Source of the DNA: Patiria pectinifera
Taxonomy: Eukaryota; Echinodermata; Asteroidea; Valvatida; Asterinidae
Assembly (NCBI GenBank): GCA_029964075.1
Contig: CM057133.1
Span: 12,300,699-12,364,698 of the forward strand
Direction of reading: 5' to 3'
Length of the DNA: 64,000 bases
How positions within the stretch are numbered: the stretch's first letter is position 1; every line of letters begins with the position of its first letter. A program made the position numbers and the translations under genes. This document shows, one piece after another, positions 36,701 through 44,533 of the stretch. The notes under the pieces are model-generated. The model did no database searches and was not told the DNA's origin. It was given only the letters and a program-made list of their open reading frames with translations.

Positions 36701-37066
36701 CAAGTCGACCGTTGAGACAACTCGACTCGGGACAAGTCGACCATTGAGACAACTCGACCGTTGAGACAAGTCGACCGTTGAGACAACTCAACTCGGGACA
36801 ACTCCTACTAGAACTATGAGGCTCCACTACGTGGAGCCTCATACTAGTTCTAGGAGTAGGCCTAGCCCTGGTGGACTCCCTTTCCTCCCTACGTTACGGA
36901 GTTAGTCGTATTGCAATGAAGACTTCGTCCAACCTGGGCTAGGAGTAGGCCTAACTAGGCCTATGAATGAATTGTGTGCAGTTGTGCTGATAAATTCAAG
37001 GGGACCACTTCACTTACCAGGTGAATAACCATCCAGAACGGTCATTTTTCCGCCATCGGAATCCAT
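24773..37066 (-). CDS. 17-exon coiled-coil protein gene, complete copy (863 aa), family unrecognised
   Basis: Exons in coding order: 37066-37018, 36412-36254, 34485-34332, 33435-33250, 32744-32587, 32337-32264, 31779-31570, 31030-30775, 30391-30207, 29544-29426, 28545-28311, 28136-28056, 27588-27496, 27202-27095, 26736-26584, 26145-26020, 25018-24773. All junctions are GT-AG and all phases agree, totalling 2592 nt with the stop. Residues about 17-120 form a compact conserved N-terminal region (PQLGIFRNVLKMVRDEIF, RIPYFTLVQRVYAER). Residues about 120-400 are charged heptad-like coiled coil. Residues 416-520 include CTSC and CPH in adjacent exons, a possible zinc site. After an S/P-rich linker, residues 596-863 are mostly helical. 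I see no signal peptide or membrane helix, so it is probably cytoplasmic, perhaps cytoskeletal or ciliary; that role is inference. The start ATG context is ATCATGG. Confidence 0.85.
25312..25705 (+). mobile_element. tRNA-derived SINE
   Basis: Begins GGGGCTGTGGTCCAATGGTT (A-box-like), with the B box GGTTTGAATCC about 50 bp on. It continues through a body with GAGCAAGGCACTTTACT and ends with GCGCTATAAGAC and a TTATTATTATTA tail. It lies in the last intron of the coiled-coil gene. The mirror copy is at about 59,227-59,611. Confidence 0.8.
25820..25929. mobile_element. Fold-back (palindromic) MITE in the last intron
   Basis: A 110-bp sequence whose halves are inverted: GGCCCCCTTCAATGG at 25820-25834 pairs with CCATTGAAGGGGGCC at 25915-25929, and inside these CATTGTGCTAGCTATTGT pairs with ACAATAGCTAGCACAATG. 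Only about 25 bases stay unpaired in the loop. The mirror copy is at 59001-59110. It would form a long hairpin in the pre-mRNA. Confidence 0.75.
26436..26512. mobile_element. Poly-G/poly-C fragment with a hAT-like end
   Basis: On the minus strand the segment starts CAGTGGTGGTTCTACGGGG, followed by G-runs and GCTTTAGCCCCCCC. The counterpart is at about 58,430-58,513. The CAGTGGTGG-type end with adjacent G-runs is typical of small hAT-like repeats. The other end is not clearly delimited. Confidence 0.4.
29668..29934 (-). mobile_element. tRNA-derived SINE
   Basis: On the minus strand it starts GGGGGAGTGTGGCCTAGTGG, reaches a B box GGTTCGAATCC, then CTTGGGCAAGCCACTTCACC. This is the head and proximal body of a tRNA-derived SINE in the intron between coiled-coil exons 9 and 10. 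Its counterpart is at 54,203-54,480 (plus). Confidence 0.8.
31799..32130. repeat. ~43-bp minisatellite in a coiled-coil intron (about five units)
   Basis: Units built on GAGGATTGAGGATGAATGG then TGTTT..CACATGAGGA repeat near 31,808, 31,850, 31,892, 31,937 and 31,977. They decay toward 32,130. The mirror array near 52,090-52,335 has about three units, so the arms differ in copy number. Confidence 0.75.
33758..34012 (+). mobile_element. tRNA-derived SINE
   Basis: Starts GGGGCACTGTGGTCCAATGG, has a B box GGTTCAAACCC, then GGGCAAGACACTTTACTG, and ends with AAGCGCTTTGAGAC and CGCTATATAAGCACC. It belongs to the same family as the SINE at 25,312 and sits in the intron between exons 3 and 4. The counterpart is at 50,152-50,441 (minus). 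Confidence 0.8.
35301..35849. mobile_element. ~550-bp insertion specific to the left arm
   Basis: Flanks that adjoin in the right arm (about 48,890-48,930) are separated here by about 550 bp. The insert holds a (TGTC)n tract at about 35,322-35,369 and the segment GTCCTTTTCAATTGT followed by TACGTCA and GAGCTAAA. It also holds several GCCGCGT/CATAGAATAA phrases and two copies of a CTTGCCCCTCCCGAACAGGC-type repeat near 35,772 and 35,803. No terminal repeats or target duplication were identified with confidence. Confidence 0.6.
36440..36535 (+). mobile_element. SINE fragment
   Basis: Contains a B-box-like GGGTTCGAATTAATCC followed by CAGGGAACATGGCGCTTGTG and GGCAAGACACATTA, matching the middle of the window's SINE family but without head or tail. 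The counterpart lies at about 48,050-48,145. Confidence 0.5.
36697..36802. repeat. GTCGA minisatellite at the inner end of the left arm
   Basis: Imperfect repeats of GACAAGTCGACCGTTGA alternate with GACAACTCGAC and end at GGGACAAC (36,802). The same array in reverse complement opens the right arm at 47,781-47,888, directly at the N gap. It lies in intron 1 of the coiled-coil gene. Confidence 0.8.
36802..36856. repeat. Strong hairpin at the boundary of the inverted repeat
   Basis: A perfect 12-bp stem ATGAGGCTCCAC (36816-36827) / GTGGAGCCTCAT (36831-36842) with a 3-nt loop, extended outward by CTAGAACT / AGTTCTAG-like pairing with small bulges. It begins at the last base shared with the right arm. 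Confidence 0.75.
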
Positions 37067-37691
37067 GATTTAACGTTTGCCTTTCTCCTGATGATGTATA
37101 TTATAAATCACATAAACCATGGAGCTTTATAAACCCGCAATCCATCGATTAAAAAATAGACTTCCCCCAACTTTTCAGTTGCTATAAACATTACATATGG
37201 CGCCCTCAAGAGCCAACGTTCGTTACTAAAAACCTAAAGAGGTTTCTAAACGGCGGTTTCGTCGCCACTTAGGCTTCAAACTTCTTGAGTTAGGTCAGTC
37301 ACCGTCAGTGACGTATTACGAAACACGGGCTGAGTATTGGGTCCATCTTTGCACTAAATATTAAAACAAATATATATAGTATGTTCAATTTTTCTCGAGC
37401 AATAAACACTTTTAAGTTCTTAAAAAAAATTCGCAGAGCTGACGAGCATGCCGAGGTTTAAAAAACCTTCCCGTTCATTTTGCTCCCGGATGGGTCAAGA
37501 GGGGGCGCCATTTACAATATACGGTGAAGGGTGCACTGAACCAATTCAAGCCCCATTGAAAACAGTGTAAAATCAACAAAGTTCAGGGCCAAATAACATG
37601 CAAGCCGACATCACTGGGGTTTCTCAAACAAAAATTAAATTATTGTCTTGTACATCTTTTTCATTTATTTTCAATTTTGGGTATATTAGCC
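37067..37691. promoter_or_regulatory. Probable promoter region of the coiled-coil gene
   Basis: 625 bp between the coiled-coil start codon (37066, minus strand) and the gypsy 5' LTR. No open frame stands out. GTGACGTATTACG near 37,309 is CRE-like, and GCGCC-type motifs occur. I see no TATA box at a convincing distance. Promoter function is inferred from position only. Confidence 0.4.
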
Positions 37692-37852
37692 TGTAGTAAC
37701 TTGTTCATCACTAAAAGTGTTATAGCGCCCTCTGTAGTTTGCCATTGAAAGCCTGTAACTGTGTGTTCCAATATGGCTGCCCACTGAGAAAGTCACGTAG
37801 AAATAAACAGTGATTGCAACTCCCAATTTAGTGTGTTTGCCTGGTTATAACA
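37692..37852 (+). repeat. 5' LTR of the gypsy element
   Basis: Starts TGTAGTAACTTG and ends GGTTATAACA. It matches the 3' LTR over its full 161 bp by eye and contains AATAAA near the end. Confidence 0.95.
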
Positions 37853-37869
37853 ATTGGCGACGAGGTAAA

Positions 37870-40800
37870 ATGAATACCTTCGGGAATATAGGAGAGTTTC
37901 ATGTCGAGAAGGAGACATGGCAGCTGTATGTGGACCGTTTGAGGCAGTTTTTTGAGGCGAATGATGTGAAAGCGCTGGGTAAGAAAAGAGCCATACTGTT
38001 GAGTGTCTGTGGGGCGGATACATTCAAGTTGATTTCCAGCCTAGTTGCGCCAGACAAACCGGGGGATAAGACATTTGATGAACTGCTTTCAATCACCAAG
38101 AACCATTTCAGCCCCAAACCATCTGTCATAGTTGAGAGATATAAGTTTAACTCCAAAGTTAGGCAACCAGGCCAGACAGTTTCTCAGTTTATTGCGGAAC
38201 TACGTCACCTCGCACAACACTGTGATTATGGGAGACTCTCAATGACATGTTACGTGATCGCTTGGTGTGCGGTATCAATGATGATCGGATTCAACGTAGA
38301 CTGTTGTCCGAATCTACTCTCAAGTTTGATAAGGCTTGGGAAATAGCTCGAGCTATGGAGCTGGCAGCGAAAAATGCCAAGGATATCCAGCAACATACAA
38401 GCGACTGGAGGCCCCCCATCCCACAACAACAAGAACAAACGCACAAAGTCGGCAGTGTAAAGCCCCAGGGGAAGGGTAGATCGAGGCCACAAACTCACAG
38501 TCAAGCACAAGGCAAGTCAAATGGGCCTCGCAAGTGCTATCGCTGTGGACGAACAGACCACACATCACAGAACTGCCGAGCTCGCACATATAACTGTAAT
38601 AACTGTGGAAAGCAAGGCCATTTGGCCAAGGTGTGTAGGAGCAGTAAACCCCCACAGACACCGTCCTCTACGCAGTCAAAGCACAACACGTACAACATTG
38701 ATGGAAATGTTGATGTGGATGAGAGTGAGCCAACTACGAATAACTACACCATGTACAAGACAACTTCACAGACGAAAGAGCCTCCATTGTTAGTAACTGT
38801 GTCCATCAACGGCAAACCGGTGACCATGGAAATCGACACTGGTGCCTCGGTTTCCATCCTCAATGAAAGCGCTTACGAGTCGGTGTTCGTTGACGACAAA
38901 CGGACACTCTGCAAGGACACGGACATTGAACTGCGTACATACACTGGTCAGAAAATACCAGTCATCGGTAGTTGCACCGTTGCAGTTGAGCACAACAACC
39001 AAACCGCTCAATTGCCGCTTCTCGTCGTGTCAGGCAAGGGACCCAATCTTCTTGGCCGGAACTGGCTACGCCATCTTCAGTTAGCATGGCACACAATCCG
39101 TCAAGTGAATTACACACCTGTTCCGATCGACATCACAGGACAGTACAGTGAGTTGTTTCGCGATGAACTGGGAAAACTCAAAGGTCAACAGGTGCACATC
39201 AGCGTAAAAGATGACGCAAAGCCGAAATTCTGCAAAGCCAGACCGGTACCCTTTGCCATGAAACAACAAGTGGAGGATGAACTCGATCGACTCCAAAGAG
39301 ACGGAGTCATCGAACCTGTCACATTCTCTCGCTGGGCATCCCCTATTGTACCCGTGATGAAAGAGTCAGGAAACTGCGGATCTGTGGTGACTACAAGGCC
39401 ACAGTAAACCAGTCAGCTAACACTGATACTTACCCGCTACCTCGCATCGAGGAACTGTTTGCTGACATGTCAGGAGGGAAGACCTTCAGCAAGCTGGATC
39501 TCAGTCATGCCTATCTCCAGCTTGAACTTGAGGAGGAGTCACGTGAACTCCTTACCATCAACACGCACAAGGGGCTATTCCAGTACACGCGTATGCCCTT
39601 TGGTGTATCTGCTGCACCGGCAATCTTCCAGAGGACTATTGAAAGTCTTTTGGCAGACATCCCCCAGGCAGTCGCATTTCTTGATGATGTACTAGTCACA
39701 GGAAAGACTGAAGCAGAACATGTCGCAAATCTCAACAAGGTCCTGAGTCGACTTCAGAGTGCAGGACTCCGTCTGAAGCGTGAGAAATGCGTCTTCTTCG
39801 CCCCTGATGTGGTGTATTTGGGGCACCGTATCAACGCAGCAGGCTTGCATCCTACAACAGAGAAGGTTCAAGCAGTCAGGGATGCACCGGTACCACGTAA
39901 CGTGACAGAGCTGAAGTCCTACTTAGGACTCTTGAACTATTATGGCCGATTCATGCCGAATCTGTCATCAGTTCTTGAGCCACTCCACTCGCTGCTCAAG
40001 AAAAACGTCTGCTGGTCATGGAGGCCAGTACATGAAGAATCCTTCCGAGCTTCAAAGGATTTGCTGTTGTCAGCCAGAGTGCTCGTGCACTATGACCCAG
40101 GTAAACAGTTAGTATTATCTTGTGATGCCAGCCCGTATGGTGTGGGCGCCGTGCTAGCCCACCGCATGCCCGATGGATCTGAGCACCCAGTCGCCTACGC
40201 TTCGCGTTCGCTATCGCCACCAGAGCGAAACTACTCACAGCTGGATAAGGAGGGACTAGCAGTGATCTTCGGGGTGAAAAAGTTTCACCAGTACGTGTAC
40301 GGTCGCCACTTCGAGATTGCTACCGATCACAAACCGCTGCTAGGACTGTTCAGTGAGGAGCGACCAGTATCCCCTATGGCGTCGTCCAGAATTCAGCGCT
40401 GGGCCCTCACACTCGCAGCTTATGACTATCACTTGGTGTACAAACCAGGTCACTTGAATGGCAATGCTGACGCCTTAAGCAGATTGCCACTGCCGGACAC
40501 CATCAGCCATACTCCGGTTCCAGCAGACTACGTCATGATCATGGATCGCCTTGAATCTACCCCTGTCAGTCCAGACAAGATTCGTCTCTGGACTGGAAGA
40601 GATCCAACCTTGTCACTCGTTCGCACCTACGTTATGAACGGTTGGCCACGTGACTGTCAAGATCAAGGACTGAAGCCATACACTTGCCGCTCAGAGGAGT
40701 TAAGCGTGCAAGATGGCTGCATCTTGTGGGGATCTCGAGTCGTCATTCCCCCACACGGCCGATCACAGATCATCGAAGAACTACACGATTCACACCCTGG

Positions 40801-41860
40801 AATCTCGCGAATGAAATCACTCGCTCGCAGCTACGTCTGGTGGCCTAGTATGGACAAAGACCTTGAAGATAAGGTCAAGCAATGTTCAGCCTGTCAATCC
40901 TCGCGGAAATCGCCACCAACTGTTCCACTCCATCCGTGGGAGTGGCCAAGTCGTCCATGGTCGCGCTTACACTTGGACTATGCTGGTCCATTCATGGGCC
41001 GGATGTTTCTTGTTATCGTCGATGCACACAGCAAGTGGCTGGACATCCACGCTATGCACACTGCAACATCGCAATCCACAGTAGAACGGCCGTCAGACTT
41101 TCGCGACTCATGGACTGCCAGAACTAATTGTCACTGATAACGGCACCAACTTCACCAGTGCAGAATTCGAGAAGTTTCTGCAAGTCAATGGCATCAAACA
41201 TGTCAGGTCTGCCCCATTCCACCCTTCGTCAAATGGTTTGGCTGAAAGGGCGGTCCAGTCCTTCAAAGCCGCTATGATGCGCATGAAGGAGGGCACTGTA
41301 GAGACAAAACTGTCACGTTTTCTGATGACATATCGCGTGACACCACATGCAACAACAGGCTTATCCCCAGCAGAGATGTTGATGAAACGCCAGCTTCGTA
41401 CCAGACTCGATGCAGTTAGACCAAACATCCAACGTCGCGTCGACAACAAGCAGCTAGCACAGAAAAGTACCATGACAAGCGTGTCAAACCTCGTACTTTC
41501 AATACTCATGAGGCGGTCTTTGCTGAAAACTTCGCCTCTGGTCCTCGTTGGATCCCTGGTTTCATCACCTCCGCAATCGGTAACTGCATGTACACTATTC
41601 AGCTTGAGGATAGTCGTGTCTGGAGACGACATGTAGACCAGATCCGACCCCGCCAGGTACCCGCGACATCCGTCATTGATCCTGTCGTACCTATGTCTTC
41701 ACCAAGGGTGGAGGAGTCGGACAGAAACGAGCCTAGTCCCAGTAGGAAGGAGGAACCTGTGGATCCGGACAAATCTCAGAACAATCCACCAACACCACAA
41801 CCTTGTCGATCTAAACGCACGCATAACAAACCAGATCGATATGGGTTCCCAGATCTGTAA
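37870..41860 (+). pseudogene. gag-pol of the gypsy element, interrupted by four frame breaks
   Basis: Gag starts at ATG 37870. Two CCHC knuckles (C-x2-C-x4-H-x4-C) lie at about 38535-38636 and the protease motif DTGAS at 38835. In RT the catalytic FLDD is at 39677-39688. The first RNase H Asp is in LSCDAS near 40124, and HKPLL and NADALSRL follow. The integrase His/Cys region is near 40,780-40,900, and catalytic-core segments LHLDYAGPF and VTDNGTNF are near 40,970 and 41,130. The reading frame changes near 38,230, 39,373, 41,090 and 41,464, and the last frame ends at 41,860. Domains on both sides of each break look well conserved. As written, no full polyprotein can be made. Confidence 0.9.
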
Positions 41861-42239
41861 CTGTTGGCTAGAACTCACAGATTGATTGCACGATTTACAT
41901 GTGCTGTTTAATTGTTGACCTTATTTAGGTTACTCCAGTTTAAATGTTCTGAACTGTTTCAAAGTTGACATTGTTAAGATTGTTTTGTTTAAAAGTTTAA
42001 AGTGTTTCATGTAAATGATTGAAATGCCAGTCTAGACTCATCATGTGATTATGGGAAAATTGTATGACGCTCATATTCAACTTTGGACATTACTTGAACA
42101 GTGCCAGTTTTGAGTGCAAAGCATCAAGTCGTTAAGCAACCAAATTTCCAAACTATCTCATGCATGTGTTAGGAAGAGATATTAGTTAAAGTGTAATTCC
42201 TAATCTGGAAATGTTAGGTTCAACTAAAGGGGGAGGAGT

Positions 42240-42400
42240 TGTAGTAACTTGTTCATCACTAAAAGTGTTATAGCGCCCTCTGTAGTTTGCCATTGAAAGC
42301 CTGTAACTGTGTGTTCCAATATGGCTGCCCACTGAGAAAGTCACGTAGAAATAAACAGTGATTGCAACTCCCAATTTAGTGTGTTTGCCTGGTTATAACA
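42240..42400 (+). repeat. 3' LTR of the gypsy element
   Basis: 161 bp, TGTAGTAACTTG to GGTTATAACA, preceded by the purine tract AAAGGGGGAGGAG and followed by the target duplication TAGCC. Confidence 0.95.
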
Positions 42401-44533
42401 TAGCCGATCTCATTTTTAAATATTCACACCAAAACAAAATCACCTCCCGAAAAGTGATAGTTCCCAAGCCTGCATGTAGCCGTTTTACAAGTGGCATCCT
42501 TCCACTTTCTCAGGCAAATAGGACCCATTTTTCAACCGTAATTTTATCAAGCCTGCCCTCAGATGGAAGCCCAAAAACCAGGGAGTTGATCCTTGGCTAT
42601 ATTTACACAATTCCACCGTTTTTTTAGCCAAACGGTCTCCGTTTTTAAAAGAAACTGTGGGTCACTTTTTATGCTAATCAGCTCGCGTAGAAATTCCCAC
42701 TTGAATTAGTTCACTGCACCCTGAAGTCTAGGGTTGCAGACCAGTAAATAGACTGCCATAGACCTCAGTGATAATTACGCGCACTTCCCAAAAATTAAAA
42801 TACAACTCTCGAAGGTGTTTAAAACACGCATCAAAGTAAAGCTTATTCCATCATCTTTCATTTGCGTTCAAGTTTTTGGGGGTTAACCATTGAGTTTTAG
42901 GGGGAAATTCCATCCAAAGACGATCACCCCTAAAAAGCAGTCCTGAGGCCCATCGCCATTTTGAAAAAGGACACCTACGCTCCATTGAAAAATAGAGCCA
43001 TTTTGTCATTTTGCCACATAGCCTAAATCCTGCGAAATTCTCCATTTTGCAAAGAGGAGATTAGAGAATTTGAGAAGTCGACCCCAGCTCTGACTCAAAT
43101 TTTTTTTTAATAGAAATACATTAAAAATAGTGTGAACCCCCCCCCCCCCCCTGCTCCGACACCCCCCAAAAATTGTGACAATTATACTGGTAATAGTATC
43201 CGCTTGTGCACAACATTCGGTCAGAGCCAGCTGGGTTGGGGGGTATTTGTACACTATTCTGTAATATAGAGTTGATGATTGTCGGATTTGAACAGCGCCC
43301 CCATAATGAAAGTATGGTACGAGCCCCCCCCCCCCCTTCCCCCCTTCTATTGATTTTACGGAGGCCCCGTCCGGAAAAACACAACTGTCTACATTTCAGC
43401 ACTGACTTGCTGACGACCCCCCCCCCCCTGCAAAAATTCCTGGATCCGCCCCTGGACGCCCGCCCAGGAGGTCAGGCGGTGTGAGCTGATGGGACCATTT
43501 GGGTTGAAATGGAATGGAATGATTATTATAAACATGTACTTTGATTGGCTAGATCTCAAACCATATCAATCGAACTAATTCATTCCCTGTGAAGTTTTGT
43601 CAAAGCAGATGGTTATCTGACATTCGGAGCATGGCGCGCAGTGCATCTTATCCGAAGGTCACTGTTGCATCCGTTCTTTGTCAGCATTTCATTTAGTTTA
43701 CTTAGCAGATAAGTCAACCATTAGTTCGACCACGTGATCTTCAGAGTTGGACTTGATTACTTATCGAACCTCTCTCGGTGCCGAACTAATTTTAGATAAA
43801 GCTGATACGTAAACAGAAGTTGTTTTTTGTTTTTCATTGTAGTAGACTTAATGAGCTATATGCCTATTTATGCCTATAACAATGAAAAAAAATGTACATA
43901 TCAGCTCTCTTTATTTGTGGCTAACTGTCATGCCAGATGATACGGTCCCAGCGCGGCGCGGTGGGATCCTAACTCGAATGCTTTCACTTAGACGATTCTT
44001 CAATTTTTAAAGGCAGATTTTCAGACAGGGATTTATTAAAACATAAATAGTTTAAACACAGAAAACAACGGTATTATCCTACACTAAATCACAGGCACCC
44101 ATAACCGTATTACATGTATCTTTATATAATATTTCCTGAATATACACAGTGTCCTTAGATTAAATTCATGGTAACTCTGTACAGACATAAACAGGTAAAT
44201 GCAGTTACTCGGGTGGGAGTTTTAAAAAGGCTTCGATTCAACGAGCTCACAAAATGGCGGTAGATCTGAGCTCTGCAGATCAAAATTTGTCGGATTTCAT
44301 GATTATAATTATGTACCCAAGTTCTGACTCTCCACCGCGGATAGTCTATACATGTATAACATTTGTCCCCAGACTTCTTGGTCTACTTTTAAGAGCAGCA
44401 AAAATCTTGATGGAAATGTTACTTCGCTGAAGACTTAATATTGGCGGTACTGCCCAAAAGCAGCACGGTAGGCCATGCACATGCTGTTTTGACGTTTGCT
44501 CTGCGATCGACAGAGGTACACATGTACATGTAG
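42401..44533. other. Intergenic region downstream of the class C GPCR, with poly-C tracts
   Basis: No gene recognised. Three poly-C runs lie at about 43,138-43,170, 43,325-43,345 and 43,417-43,430. The last leads into CCTGGATCCGCCCCTG (43,439-43,454), which in reverse complement is a hAT-type end like the one at 23,352. The matching other end was not found, so it is probably a fragment. The remainder is unremarkable. Confidence 0.5.

Larger units (their letters stand above)
20674..36802. repeat. Left arm of a 16-kb inverted repeat
   Basis: From about 20,674 to 36,802 the sequence is the reverse complement, with SNPs and indels, of 47,781-64,000. Paired landmarks include the GPCR 3' end (20,932 with 63,742), the last coiled-coil exon (24,773-25,018 with 59,928-60,173), the second exon (36,254-36,412 with 48,171-48,329) and the minisatellite at the inner end. 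The outer end is not reached because the window stops. All sixteen shared exons have equal length in both arms. Confidence 0.95.
37692..42400 (+). mobile_element. Ty3/gypsy LTR retrotransposon, young insertion
   Basis: A 4,709-bp element bounded by TG...CA LTRs at 37692-37852 and 42240-42400, each 161 bp and identical as far as I can compare by eye. A 5-bp target duplication TAGCC lies at 37687-37691 and 42401-42405. A probable primer-binding site TTGGCGACGAGG follows the 5' LTR, and a polypurine tract AAAGGGGGAGGAG precedes the 3' LTR. AATAAA inside the LTR is the likely polyadenylation signal. Domain order is Gag, CCHC zinc knuckles, protease, RT, RNase H, integrase, which is the Ty3/gypsy order. 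Clade not assigned. It is inserted 626 bp upstream of the coiled-coil start codon, in divergent orientation. Confidence 0.95.

Noticed and set aside
37140-37260. RFX X-box in the coiled-coil promoter (AGCAAC half-site)
   Set aside because: Only one half-site is present; the partner half does not match, so it cannot support a ciliary assignment.
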